Below the pieces are notes generated by a model, which ran no database searches, was not told where the DNA came from, and saw only the letters and a list, made by a program, of their open reading frames with translations. Below, piece after piece: positions 33,226 through 42,503 of a stretch of 64,000 bases of DNA. The stretch is from positions 511,225-575,224 of the forward strand of contig NZ_CP061368.1 of assembly GCF_014725735.1 (NCBI RefSeq), written 5' to 3'. The translations under genes were made by a program, and so were the position numbers. The first letter of the stretch is position 1; each line of letters begins with the position of its first letter. This DNA is from Wenzhouxiangella sp. AB-CW3. Its GTDB lineage: Bacteria > Pseudomonadota > Gammaproteobacteria > Xanthomonadales > Wenzhouxiangellaceae.

Positions 33226-36066
33226 ATGAGAAAACCAAACCAGACCAACGCTACCCGGATGATGTCCGGCAACAGGGATAACGAGGGGTTGAAAGAAAAG
33301 CTGGCAAGACTTCAATTGCGGCGCAGTGCGCTCTATCTCGCGCTTGCAGCCGGCCTGAGCGCATCCCCAATGGCATTCTCGCAGGGAGAGGAGGATGCGG
33401 AAGAGGAAGTCACCGACATCGAGGATGTCATCGTGGTTACCGGCTTTCGCAGCGCTGTCGAGCGTGCCATATCCACCAAGCGTCAGGAGTCCTCGGTAGT
33501 CGAGGCTGTTTACGCCGAAGACATCGGCAAGCTGCCCGATGTCAGTATCGCCGAGGCGCTTGCCCGAATGCCCGGCTTGACGGCGCAACGCACCGACGGA
33601 CGTTCGCAGACCATTTCCATTCGCGGCCTGGGCCCGGACTTCGGGACGGCCATGCTCAACGGTCGTGAACAGGTCACCACGGGCGACAACCGTGGGGTTG
33701 AGTTCGATCAGTATCCTTCCGAGCTGCTCGGCTCGGTGGTGGTTTACAAGACCCCGGATGCCACCCTGATCGGCCAGGGTCTGGCCGGCACCGTGGACAT
33801 GCGCACCATCCGGCCGCTGTCGGCCGGCGAGAGTGTGTTCTCGCTCAACGCCCGCTACGAGTGGAACGAAGATAGCGCTTTCAATCCCGACGGCAGCAGC
33901 GATGGCTATCGTGCCAGTGCGATCTACATCGACCAGTTTGACGACAACACGTTTGGTGTGACATTCGGCGCTGCCTTTCAGTCCACCCCCAACCAGGTCG
34001 AGCGATTCGAGGCCTGGGGTTTTCCCGATATCGGTGATGGTGAGACCCTGGTTCCGGGCGGTGCGAAGCCCTTCGTGCAATCCAATGAGCTGGAGCGCTT
34101 CGGGATGTTGGGCACGCTCGAGTATGCGCCCAATGATGCTTTCAGTACCACGCTTGACGTTTCTTACTCCGATTTCAAGGAAAGACAGATTCTGCGCGGT
34201 ATCGAGTTCCCGCTCTTCTGGTCGGCAGCTCAGCTTCAGGACGGCTTCACGGTCGACGACGGCCTGATTACCGATGGTGTATTCGAAGACGTTCACGGCG
34301 TCATGCGAAGCGACCGCAATGACCGTTCGGCCGAGCTGTTCAATGCCGGATGGAATGTTCGCTACGAGCTGGGTCAGCGCTGGGGCATGGAAACGGACAT
34401 CAGCTACTCCCGTGCCGAGCGCGAAGACGTGTTGCTTGAGTCGTACGCAGGCACCGGGCCGACCCTGAGTGGCGCCCCGGACACGCTGGGCTTTTCCATT
34501 GCACCCAGCGGTGTTGTCCAGTTCGCTCCCTCACTCGACTACGCCGATCCCAACCAGTTCGTGCTGACCGATCCGCAGGGTTGGGGCGCGGGGGCGGATC
34601 CGGATCCGCTGACCCAGGCCGGTTTTATCAACAACCCGGACACGACCGACTGGCTGGGCCGCGCACGTTTGCAGCTCGATCGCGCCTTTGATGCCGGGCC
34701 GTTCAGCCAGGGCCTGGTCGGTGTGGACTTTGGTCGTCGCGACAAGTCGCGATCCATCGGGCAAAGCTTCCTGGTGCCGCCGGGTGGGGCGGACTCCGCC
34801 GATATCCCGGAGGGCGCGATGGTGGGCACGACTCCGCTCGACTTCATCGGTATTCCAGGAATGATCTCCTGGAACCCGGGTGATCTGGTCGATAATGTTT
34901 ACCAGCAAGTACCGGTCGAGTTGTCCTCGTTTGCCGTGCCGCAGGACTGGAACGTGCGCGAGGACGTCTTCACGACCTTCCTGAAGCTCAACATCGATAC
35001 TCTGATGGGCGATATGCCGGTGACCGGTAATGTTGGCGTGCAGGCGGTGCATACTGACCAGACCGCCAGCGGCTTTCGTGTTGCCGGCGCCGAGGTCGGT
35101 GCCGGTGTGGCCGAAGGTTCGTTCATTCCGGTCGAGGACGGCGATGACTACTGGCGTATTCTGCCCAGTCTCAACCTGCGTATTGATGTGGCGGACAACC
35201 AGGTTGTCCGACTCGGTGCCTCCCGCGTCATGGCCCGTCCGCGCATGGACCAGCTCAATGCCAGCTTGGCACTCAACACCGACTTCACTGCCCTCGAGTC
35301 CACTGATCCACAGCAATCCTTCTTCAGTGCCGGTGGCGGTAACCCTGCGCTCAGGCCGACCCTGGCCGATACGCTGGATTTGACCTGGGAACGGTATTTT
35401 GCCGATGACTCCGGGTACATCGCACTGGCCGGCTACTACAAGGACCTGAGCGATTTCATCAATCCGAATGATTCGTTCATGACCGACTTCTCGGCCTTCA
35501 TCGATGACTTCCTGACGCCCGAGCAGGCCGCACAGCTTGGAACTCCTCTCGGTTTGACCTCCGGTCCGACCAACCGTGGCAGTGGTTACATCCGGGGTGC
35601 AGAGTTCACCACGGCATTGCAGGCTTCGAGGTTCTCACCGGCCCTGGATGGGTTCGGCGCGGTGTTCAGCGTCTCCTATACCGATTCCAGTGTTCGCCTG
35701 GGTGACTCGGAGGAATCGATCGACGTGCCGGGCCTGTCGGACTGGGTCGTCAACACGACCCTGTTCTATGAAAGAAACGGTTTCGAGGCACGCGTATCAC
35801 ATCGCTATCGCGACGAGTTCCTGTCGGAAGTCTTCGGTCTGAGCGCAACGCGTGTCACCCGCTCCGCACTGTCGGAGAGCATCTTCGATGCACAGGTCAG
35901 CTACGAGTTCGATCGCGGCGCCTTCCAGGGGGTGAGCGTCTTTCTCCAGGGTAACAACCTGACCAACGAGCCGTTCACCACATTCGAAGGCGACGACCAG
36001 CGGCAGGTGATTGATCGACAGCGGTTCGGAAGAAACTTCATGCTGGGTGCCTCATACCGGTTCTGA
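33226..36066 (+). CDS. TonB-dependent receptor, probable maltodextrin type
   Basis: This outer-membrane receptor would import oligosaccharides using TonB energy. It has 946 residues. An extended N-region and signal sequence (SALYLALAAGLSASPMAFS) come first, then a TonB-box-like EDVIVVTGFRSAVERA. The plug domain follows (LPDVSIAEALARMPGLTAQR ... TISIRGLGPDFGTAMLNGRE), and a large beta barrel ends in Phe (GASYRF). The plug pattern is that of the Xanthomonas/Caulobacter carbohydrate receptors (TIGR01782-like, including MalA). Position opposite an alpha-glucosidase, with shared operators and starch enzymes downstream, points to maltodextrins. No SusD-like partner is present. Confidence 0.93.
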   Translation: MRKPNQTNATRMMSGNRDNEGLKEKLARLQLRRSALYLALAAGLSASPMAFSQGEEDAEEEVTDIEDVIVVTGFRSAVERAISTKRQESSVVEAVYAEDIGKLPDVSIAEALARMPGLTAQRTDGRSQTISIRGLGPDFGTAMLNGREQVTTGDNRGVEFDQYPSELLGSVVVYKTPDATLIGQGLAGTVDMRTIRPLSAGESVFSLNARYEWNEDSAFNPDGSSDGYRASAIYIDQFDDNTFGVTFGAAFQSTPNQVERFEAWGFPDIGDGETLVPGGAKPFVQSNELERFGMLGTLEYAPNDAFSTTLDVSYSDFKERQILRGIEFPLFWSAAQLQDGFTVDDGLITDGVFEDVHGVMRSDRNDRSAELFNAGWNVRYELGQRWGMETDISYSRAEREDVLLESYAGTGPTLSGAPDTLGFSIAPSGVVQFAPSLDYADPNQFVLTDPQGWGAGADPDPLTQAGFINNPDTTDWLGRARLQLDRAFDAGPFSQGLVGVDFGRRDKSRSIGQSFLVPPGGADSADIPEGAMVGTTPLDFIGIPGMISWNPGDLVDNVYQQVPVELSSFAVPQDWNVREDVFTTFLKLNIDTLMGDMPVTGNVGVQAVHTDQTASGFRVAGAEVGAGVAEGSFIPVEDGDDYWRILPSLNLRIDVADNQVVRLGASRVMARPRMDQLNASLALNTDFTALESTDPQQSFFSAGGGNPALRPTLADTLDLTWERYFADDSGYIALAGYYKDLSDFINPNDSFMTDFSAFIDDFLTPEQAAQLGTPLGLTSGPTNRGSGYIRGAEFTTALQASRFSPALDGFGAVFSVSYTDSSVRLGDSEESIDVPGLSDWVVNTTLFYERNGFEARVSHRYRDEFLSEVFGLSATRVTRSALSESIFDAQVSYEFDRGAFQGVSVFLQGNNLTNEPFTTFEGDDQRQVIDRQRFGRNFMLGASYRF

Positions 36067-36105
36067 CCTCCATCAGATCTTGTTCACGAAGTGGACTCTC
36101 CCGGT

Positions 36106-36145
36106 GCCCGCCTTGGTGCTCAACGGCAACAGGGCGGGCTTTTTT
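36106..36145 (+). terminator. Rho-independent terminator after the TonB receptor gene
   Basis: GCCCGCC (36106-36112) pairs with GGCGGGC (36133-36139), followed directly by six T residues (36140-36145). It lies between the receptor and the halogenase gene, so downstream genes need read-through or their own promoter. Confidence 0.78.
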
Positions 36146-36168
36146 GTCCCGGGTGATGGACCGGATGC

Positions 36169-37683
36169 ATGACAATGACTGAAACATCTATTGGCAAGAT
36201 TCTGATCGTGGGTGGCGGCACTGCCGGCTGGATGGCTGCCGCGGTGCTGGCCAGAACCTTCGGCCGCTCGATGGACATCGAGCTGGTCGAGTCGGAACAG
36301 ATCGGCATCGTCGGTGTGGGCGAGGCCACCATCCCGCAAATTCGCCTGATCAACCAGTACCTGGGTATCGACGAAGATGAATTCATTCGCGCCACCCAGG
36401 GCAGTTTCAAACTTGGCATCCAGTTCAACGGTTGGCACGATCGAGAAGGCAGCTACCTGCATGCATTCGGCGATGTCGGCCGCGGGCTGGGTATCGTGCC
36501 CTTCCACCATATATGGCGGCGCGGAGTGGAAGGAGGCCAGGCCGGCGAGCTCTGGGATTACTCGCTCAACACGCGAGCGGCCATGGCCAACTGTTTTGCC
36601 CGCATTGGTCCCGGCGAGTCCGAGCCGCTGGGTGGTATCAACTATGCCTTTCATTTCGATGCTTCGTTGTATGCATGCTTTCTCAGAACACTTGCCGAAC
36701 GCCAGGGTGTGCAACGCACCGAGGGACGCATTATTGCTGTCGAACTCGATGGCGAAAGCCTGCATATCGACCGGGTGCGCCTGGATAGTGGCCAGGAAGT
36801 CTCCGCCGATCTGTTCATCGACTGCTCGGGCTTTCGGGGCCTGCTGATCGAACAGGCATTGAAGGCCGGTTACGAGGACTGGACCGAACACCTGCCCTGT
36901 GACCGTGCCGTGGCGGTGCCCTGCGCCCATGGTGGACCGATGCGCCCCTACACTCAGGCCACGGCCAGAACCGCCGGGTGGCAGTGGCGCATCCCACTGC
37001 AACATCGTGTCGGCAATGGCCATGTCTACTGCAGTCGCTTCATGAGCGAGGACGAGGCCACCCGGGTGCTGCTTGACAATCTCGAAGGCGAGGCGCTGGC
37101 CGAGCCGCGCCCGCTGCGCTTCGTCACTGGCCATCGCAAGCGTTTCTGGCATCGCAACTGTGTCGCGCTGGGTCTTGCCTCGGGTTTCATGGAGCCGCTG
37201 GAGTCGACCAGCATCCACCTGATTCAGTCCGGTATCAGCCGCTTGTTGACCCTGTTCCCCGACAAGGATTTTGCCCCGGCGCTGATCGACGAATACAACC
37301 GCCAGACCCGCGAGGAGTTCGAATACATCCGCGACTTTCTCGTGCTGCACTATCACGCCAATGGCCGCCATGGCGAGCCGTTCTGGGACGAGCGTCGAGA
37401 GCACAAGGTCAGCGACCGTCTGGCCACGCGCATGGCGCTGTTCAGGCGCGAGGGCGTGATCTCGCGCTCGGCCAACGAGCTGTTTACCGAAGGCAGCTGG
37501 CTGCAGGTGTTGCTGGGCCAGTGCGGAGAACCTGAGCAGGTGCATCCACTGGCTCGCGCCATACCTTCCGAACAGGTCGATGAAGCGCTGCGTGTACTCA
37601 AGGGCCGGGTCGACCAGATCGCATCGAGGCTGCCCGGACACGAGGAATTCATTTCGGCCCACTGTAAGGCCGAGCCACTGTGA
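36169..37683 (+). CDS. Flavin-dependent tryptophan-halogenase family protein
   Basis: The 504-residue protein keeps every residue I know to be important in PrnA-type halogenases. These are the FAD motif GGGTAGW (15-21), the catalytic Lys81 in GSFKLGIQFNGWH (PrnA K79), the WxWxIP motif as WQWRIP (271-276), and Glu345 in EPLESTSIH (PrnA E346). Such enzymes use FADH2, chloride or bromide, and oxygen. Homologues are frequent beside TonB receptors in carbohydrate loci, where their substrate is unknown. A tryptophan role is therefore not implied. It lies between the receptor terminator and the lipoprotein amylase; a second in-frame ATG is at 36175. Confidence 0.9.
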   Translation: MTMTETSIGKILIVGGGTAGWMAAAVLARTFGRSMDIELVESEQIGIVGVGEATIPQIRLINQYLGIDEDEFIRATQGSFKLGIQFNGWHDREGSYLHAFGDVGRGLGIVPFHHIWRRGVEGGQAGELWDYSLNTRAAMANCFARIGPGESEPLGGINYAFHFDASLYACFLRTLAERQGVQRTEGRIIAVELDGESLHIDRVRLDSGQEVSADLFIDCSGFRGLLIEQALKAGYEDWTEHLPCDRAVAVPCAHGGPMRPYTQATARTAGWQWRIPLQHRVGNGHVYCSRFMSEDEATRVLLDNLEGEALAEPRPLRFVTGHRKRFWHRNCVALGLASGFMEPLESTSIHLIQSGISRLLTLFPDKDFAPALIDEYNRQTREEFEYIRDFLVLHYHANGRHGEPFWDERREHKVSDRLATRMALFRREGVISRSANELFTEGSWLQVLLGQCGEPEQVHPLARAIPSEQVDEALRVLKGRVDQIASRLPGHEEFISAHCKAEPL

Positions 37684-37686
37684 TCG

Positions 37687-37716
37687 ATCTGCGTTTATCC
37701 GCGTTCATCTGCGGTT
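37687..37716. repeat. Short tandem decanucleotide repeat
   Basis: Three imperfect 10-bp units, ATCTGCGTTT, ATCCGCGTTC and ATCTGCGGTT, start four bases after the halogenase stop, within the 59-bp gap before the amylase start. They resemble dispersed intergenic repeats seen in other bacteria. Confidence 0.6.
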
Positions 37717-37742
37717 TGAATAAGATCTCGGAGCACACGCCT

Positions 37743-39662
37743 ATGCATCAGTACCGCCACTACCTTTCTCTGCTGTGTCTTGTGATTGTTCTCACTGCCT
37801 GCGGCGCGCCGGATCCCGAGCCGACAGACAGTGAACCTCGGGCCGAACGCGATGCTGTGCCTGCAGAAGAAGCAACGACTCCGGGCAACAAGCTTATCGT
37901 CTATCAGATAATGACCCGGCTATTCGGCAACACTGAAAGCGCCAACCGCCCCTGGGGCACGCTGGAGGAAAACGGGGTGGGGCGGCTGGCCGATATCAAC
38001 GATGCCGCCCTGGCCGGTATTGCCGAGCTGGGCACCACCCATATCTGGTACACCGGCATTCCGCGCCATGCCGTGATTCATGACTACACCGAATACGGCA
38101 TCAGCCTGGACGACCCCGACGTGGTCAAGGGCCGGGCCGGTTCGCCATTTGCCATTCGCGATTACTTCGATGTGCACCCCGACCTGGTCGAGGACCCGGA
38201 ACGGCGCATCGAAGAATTCCGCGAACTGGTTGAACGCACCCGGGCCCACGGCATGGGCGTGATCATTGACCTGGTGCCAAACCATGTCGCGCGCAATTAC
38301 CGCTCGCTTTCGCCGCCCGAGGGCGTGAGGGACTTTGGTGTCGACGATGACGACAGCGTGGCCTGGGCGCGCGACAACAGCTTCTACTACATCCCCGGCG
38401 AGTGTTTCGAGCTGCCGGAGTGGCCCGACGACTATCGCCCGCTCGGCGGCGAGGACCATCCCCTGGCCGACGGACAGTTCGAGGAGTGTCCGGCCCGATG
38501 GACCGGCGACAGCGGCGCGGTGGTCCAGCCCGGATTCAATGACTGGTACGAGACCGTGCGTCTGAACCTGGGTGTTACGCCCGAAGGCGAGCATGCCTTC
38601 GACGAGGTGCCGGCCGAACTGGCCAGCACCGATGCCGAGGAACACCATGCCTACTGGCAGGATCGCGACGTGCCGGCCTCCTGGGAGACCTTCCGCGGGG
38701 TGGTCGACTTCTGGCTGGACCTGGGTGTGGACGGTTTCCGCTACGACATGGCGCAGATGGTGCCGGTGGCGTTCTGGAGTTACCTCAACAGCCATGTGCG
38801 ACAGCGCCACCCCGAGGCGGTATTGATCGCCGAGTTCTACGAGCCCGAACGTTACCGCGAGTACCTGCACTCGGGCCTGATGGACTACCACTACGACAAG
38901 GTCGAGTTCTACGACGCCACCCGCGCGGTGATGACCGGCGATGGCAGCACCGATGAACTCGTCGAGATCCATGAGCGCAATGCCGATATCGAGCATCACC
39001 TGCTGCGCTTTCTGGAAAACCACGACGAGCAGCGCATCGCCAGTCCCGAGTTTGCCGGTGACGCCCGCTTCGGCAAGCCCGGTATGTTGGCCAGCGCCGC
39101 CATGGGCACCGCCCCGGTCATGCTTTATTTCGGCCAGGAAGTAGGTGAGCCGGCTGCCGAGGGTGCCGGCTTCGGCCAGGCCAGCCGCACGACCATCTTC
39201 GACTACTTCGGCGTGCCCGCCCACCAGCGCTGGATGAACGATGGCGCTTTCGATGGCGGCCAGCTCAGCGAGGAGGAACAGGCGCTACGCGACTACTACG
39301 TGCGCCTGATGTCGCTGATCAGTGAGTCGCCGGCCATGATGGGCGAGTATGCCGACATCCACCGCGCCAACCGCGAGCACACCGAGGGTTACGATGACAA
39401 GCTGCTGAGCTGGTTGCGCTGGCATGTGGACGAGCAGCTATTACTGATTGCCAACTTTCGCGATGCGGCCTATCTGCCCCTGAACCTCAAGATACCGGCC
39501 GAGGCGATGGCCGCCTGGCAACTCGACGATGGTGAGTATCGTCTGGTCGAGCGGATTCGCGGCGACCGGGAAGCCGTCTTGCAGGTGCGAGATGGCGTCG
39601 GCCACGTGAACCTGGAACTGGCGCCCCTTGACGCCCTGATCTTTGAGCGGGTGAATGAATGA
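37743..39662 (+). CDS. GH13 alpha-amylase-type lipoprotein
   Basis: From ATG 37743 the 639-residue protein begins with a lipoprotein signal (LLCLVIVLTAC, lipidated Cys20) and a Pro/Glu-rich linker. The GH13 barrel follows: DLVPNHVARNY (176-186), nucleophile Asp335 in GVDGFRYDMAQM, acid/base Glu364 in LIAEFYEPERY, and Asp428 in FLENHDEQR. It should be anchored in the outer or inner membrane and hydrolyse alpha-1,4-glucans. The frame is open from 37680, but the lipobox fixes the start. The stop overlaps the GH31 start (ATGA), so the two are translationally coupled. Confidence 0.92.
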   Translation: MHQYRHYLSLLCLVIVLTACGAPDPEPTDSEPRAERDAVPAEEATTPGNKLIVYQIMTRLFGNTESANRPWGTLEENGVGRLADINDAALAGIAELGTTHIWYTGIPRHAVIHDYTEYGISLDDPDVVKGRAGSPFAIRDYFDVHPDLVEDPERRIEEFRELVERTRAHGMGVIIDLVPNHVARNYRSLSPPEGVRDFGVDDDDSVAWARDNSFYYIPGECFELPEWPDDYRPLGGEDHPLADGQFEECPARWTGDSGAVVQPGFNDWYETVRLNLGVTPEGEHAFDEVPAELASTDAEEHHAYWQDRDVPASWETFRGVVDFWLDLGVDGFRYDMAQMVPVAFWSYLNSHVRQRHPEAVLIAEFYEPERYREYLHSGLMDYHYDKVEFYDATRAVMTGDGSTDELVEIHERNADIEHHLLRFLENHDEQRIASPEFAGDARFGKPGMLASAAMGTAPVMLYFGQEVGEPAAEGAGFGQASRTTIFDYFGVPAHQRWMNDGAFDGGQLSEEEQALRDYYVRLMSLISESPAMMGEYADIHRANREHTEGYDDKLLSWLRWHVDEQLLLIANFRDAAYLPLNLKIPAEAMAAWQLDDGEYRLVERIRGDREAVLQVRDGVGHVNLELAPLDALIFERVNE

Positions 39663-42070
39663 ATCGATTGATTGTTGCGCTCTGGTTTGCGCTGGTCCTT
39701 CTTGCCGGCCCGGCGCTGGCCGAACGGCTGGAATACCAGGGTCACGAGCAGGTTGGCGAAACACTGCGCATCGACACCCGGCGTGGCCCGCTGGTGCTCA
39801 GCTTCCGCACCGAGGCCGTGGTCGAAGCCTTCTATGATTTCGAGGACAGCGGCGAGCATCCGTCGCGCACCCTGGACCCGAACGCTCAGGCGGTGACCGC
39901 CGATCTGGTCGTCGAGGACGAGCGGCTGGTGTTTTCCACCGACCAGCTCAGGGTGAAGATCGACAAGTCGCCACTGAGATTGTCCTACTGGCGCGGCGAC
40001 GAGCTGCTGATCAGCGAGGAGGGTGGTGCCTTCCTGGAGCGCACGCTGCGCGGTTTTCGTTTTCGTCTGGCCGACGATGACGAGAAACTGCTCGGCGGTG
40101 GTCAGCGTGTACTGGGCATGGACCGTCGCGGCCACCGCCTGCGGCTGGAAAATCGGCCGGACTACGGTTACGGCACTGAATCGGATCAGATGTATTTCAG
40201 CATTCCCGGCGTGCTGTCGAGTCGCAACTGGATGCTGGTGTTCGACAATGCCGCGCGCGGTCATGCCGACATGGGCTCAACCGAGCCCGACATTCTCCAG
40301 TTCGAAGCCGAAGGCGGCCGTCTGGCCTACCTGGTCAGTGCCGGCGATGATTTCGAGCATACGCTCGAGCACTACACCACTGCCAGTGGTCGGCCTCCCA
40401 TGCCGCCGCGCTGGGCGCTGGGCAACTATGCCTCGCGCTTTGGCTATCGCAGCGAGCAGGAGGCCCGCGATGTGGTGCAGAAACACATCGACAAGGGATT
40501 TCCGCTCGATGCCATCGTCATCGACCTGTACTGGTTCGGGCCCGACATCAAGGGCCACATGGGCAACCTGGCCTGGGATCATGAAGCCTGGCCCGATCCG
40601 GAGGGCATGATGGCCGACTTTGCCGAGCAGGGGGTGAAAGCCATCCTGGTCACCGAGCCGTTCATTCTCACCACCTCCGATCGCTGGCAGGAAGCGGTGG
40701 ACGAGCAGGTGCTCGCGCTCAACATGGCCGGCGACCCCAAGACCTTCGATTTCTACTTCGGCAATACCGGCCTGTTGGACTTCTTCAAGCCCGAGACCGG
40801 CGACTGGTTTTGGGCCATTCTCAAGGACCTGATGGACCAGGGCGTGGCCGGCTGGTGGGGAGATCTCGGCGAGCCCGAAGTCCATCCACCGTCGACGAAG
40901 CATGTCGCCGGCATGGCCAATGAAGTGCACAACGCCTATGGCCACCACTGGGCCGAGTCCATCCATGAACGCCACGTGCGTGACTTCCCCCAGCGGCGTC
41001 CCTTCATCATGATGCGCGCCGGCTCCACCGGCTCACAGCGCTACGGCATGATCCCCTGGACCGGCGATGTCGACAGAAGCTGGGACGGCTTCAAGCCGCA
41101 GGTGGAACTGGCCCTGCAGATGGGACTGTTCGGCTTTGGCTATATCCATTCCGACCTCGGCGGCTTCGCCGGCGACGAGGAGTTCGATGCCGAGCTCTAC
41201 ACCCGCTGGATGCAATACGGTGTGTTCCAGCCGGTCTACCGCGCCCACGCCCAGGACCAGATTGCACCCGAGCCGGTCTTTCACGACGAGCGCACGCAAC
41301 GGATCGTGCGCGACTACATCCGGTTGCGCTACCGGCTCATGGGCTACAACTACACCCTGGCCTGGCAGCACAGCACCACCGGCCTGCCGCTGATGCGCCC
41401 GCTGTTTTATTCCGATCCCGGCAATCCGGACTATTTCAACGAGACCAATACCTATCTGTGGGGCGATGCCTTCCTGGTCGCGCCGGTGATCGAGCCCGGT
41501 GTCGACAGCTGGCCCATCCGCCTGCCCGAAGGCGTCTGGTTCGACTTTTTCGATGGCAGCCGCAATGACGGCGGCCAGGTGCTGGAGGTACCGGTCACGC
41601 TCGATACCCTGCCCGTGATGGTTCGCGCCGGCAGCTTCGTACCCAAGGTCGACGTGGTCCAGAGCAGCGATGACTACTCGAGCCGGAATCTCGAACTGCA
41701 CTACTGGCACGACCGCAGCGTTGACCGTGCCGAGGGCGAGATGATCGAAGACGACGGCCATGCCCGCACCAGCATTGAAGAAGGCCTGTTCGAAAGGCTG
41801 ACCTTCGACGCGGCAAGTGTCGAGGATGATCTGACACTGACCCTGGAGCGAGAAGGCAGCTACCCCGGCATGCCTGAAACTCGTGAACTCACGGTAGTTG
41901 TCCACAATCCGCCGGAAGTCGATGAGATCAGGATTGACGGGGCAAGAGTGGCAGTCGAGGGGTCCGGAGTGGCGACTGATGACGGACAAGCCTGGCTAGA
42001 CGACGCGGGTCGTCTCCACGTGCGCACCGACTGGAAGCACCCTGGACTTCTGCTCGAGCTCAAGCCTTAG
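39659..42070 (+). CDS. Exported GH31 alpha-glucosidase
   Basis: GH31 enzymes release alpha-linked glucose (or xylose) from oligosaccharide ends. The 803-residue product has a signal peptide (LIVALWFALVLLAGPALA), then an N-terminal beta-sandwich and the catalytic barrel. The nucleophile is Asp402 in GWWGDLGEPEVHP, and the likely acid/base is Asp470 in IPWTGDVDRSWDG. C-terminal beta domains follow. The wording GWWGDLGEPE is that of alpha-glucosidases rather than xylosidases. It is periplasmic or surface bound and coupled to the preceding lipoprotein amylase. Confidence 0.94.
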   Translation: MNRLIVALWFALVLLAGPALAERLEYQGHEQVGETLRIDTRRGPLVLSFRTEAVVEAFYDFEDSGEHPSRTLDPNAQAVTADLVVEDERLVFSTDQLRVKIDKSPLRLSYWRGDELLISEEGGAFLERTLRGFRFRLADDDEKLLGGGQRVLGMDRRGHRLRLENRPDYGYGTESDQMYFSIPGVLSSRNWMLVFDNAARGHADMGSTEPDILQFEAEGGRLAYLVSAGDDFEHTLEHYTTASGRPPMPPRWALGNYASRFGYRSEQEARDVVQKHIDKGFPLDAIVIDLYWFGPDIKGHMGNLAWDHEAWPDPEGMMADFAEQGVKAILVTEPFILTTSDRWQEAVDEQVLALNMAGDPKTFDFYFGNTGLLDFFKPETGDWFWAILKDLMDQGVAGWWGDLGEPEVHPPSTKHVAGMANEVHNAYGHHWAESIHERHVRDFPQRRPFIMMRAGSTGSQRYGMIPWTGDVDRSWDGFKPQVELALQMGLFGFGYIHSDLGGFAGDEEFDAELYTRWMQYGVFQPVYRAHAQDQIAPEPVFHDERTQRIVRDYIRLRYRLMGYNYTLAWQHSTTGLPLMRPLFYSDPGNPDYFNETNTYLWGDAFLVAPVIEPGVDSWPIRLPEGVWFDFFDGSRNDGGQVLEVPVTLDTLPVMVRAGSFVPKVDVVQSSDDYSSRNLELHYWHDRSVDRAEGEMIEDDGHARTSIEEGLFERLTFDAASVEDDLTLTLEREGSYPGMPETRELTVVVHNPPEVDEIRIDGARVAVEGSGVATDDGQAWLDDAGRLHVRTDWKHPGLLLELKP

Positions 42071-42106
42071 ACCTCGCCGTCCTCGGCGCTCATTGATCAA
42101 ATGTTT

Positions 42107-42118
42107 TACCGTTCGGGA
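42107..42118. promoter_or_regulatory. hipBA operator site 1
   Basis: TACCGTTCGGGA, one of three related 12-mers upstream of hipB; site 3 is its exact reverse complement. Confidence 0.65.
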
Positions 42119-42131
42119 TAAAAGTGGGGGT

Positions 42132-42149
42132 GTTGGAGTTTACTCCAAC
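42132..42149. promoter_or_regulatory. Perfect palindrome upstream of hipB
   Basis: GTTGGAGT-TT-ACTCCAAC, an 8-bp stem between hip sites 1 and 2. It could terminate the GH31 transcript or be a second operator. Confidence 0.4.
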
Positions 42150-42155
42150 TAATTT

Positions 42156-42167
42156 TACCGATCGGTA
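42156..42167. promoter_or_regulatory. hipBA operator site 2, overlapping a -10-like box
   Basis: TACCGATCGGTA is a perfect palindrome. Its last bases run into TACAAT (42166-42171), a good -10 box, so a bound repressor would block the promoter. Confidence 0.65.
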
Positions 42168-42204
42168 CAATATGCTGTATCCTCAACAGGAGTCGAGCAT
42201 ATAT

Positions 42205-42216
42205 TCCCGAACGGTA
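42205..42216. promoter_or_regulatory. hipBA operator site 3
   Basis: TCCCGAACGGTA, reverse complement of site 1, ends five bases before the hipB ATG and would overlap the ribosome-binding region. Confidence 0.6.
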
Positions 42217-42221
42217 AGATT

Positions 42222-42503
42222 ATGACTGCTTTCGTTCCGGATCATCCGCTGATCCGCACTCCCGACCAGTTTGGCGGACTGCTGCGCGCGCAGCGCAAGG
42301 CACAGGGACTGACGCTTGAACAACTGTCCGGCCTGAGTGGGATGGGCATGCGGTTTCTGTCGGAGCTCGAGCGCGGCAAGGCCACCGCCGAGCTGGGCAA
42401 GGCGCTGGAGGTTGCCGCCCTGCTCGGGCTGGACTGTTTCCTCGTGCCTCGAGCGCAATCGGCAGCGGGCAAGGGACAAAGCGCCAGTGACGATGCCGGC
42501 TGA
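42222..42503 (+). CDS. hipB: HipB-type antitoxin, Xre-family repressor
   Basis: The 93-residue protein carries a helix-turn-helix at about residues 19-70 (FGGLLRAQRKAQGLTLEQLS ... SGMGMRFLSELERGKATAELGKALEVAALL), the HipB form. It should neutralise HipA and repress its own operon through the three TACCG-type sites upstream. The C-terminal tail (SAAGKGQSASDDAG) is short and polar. It overlaps hipA by 11 bases. The pair interrupts the carbohydrate locus on the same strand and has its own operators, suggesting a later insertion. Confidence 0.9.
   Translation: MTAFVPDHPLIRTPDQFGGLLRAQRKAQGLTLEQLSGLSGMGMRFLSELERGKATAELGKALEVAALLGLDCFLVPRAQSAAGKGQSASDDAG

Noticed and set aside
36073-37662. A 529-codon minus-strand frame opposite the halogenase
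   Set aside because: Antisense shadow caused by high third-position GC; no conserved motifs and the plus-strand gene is certain.
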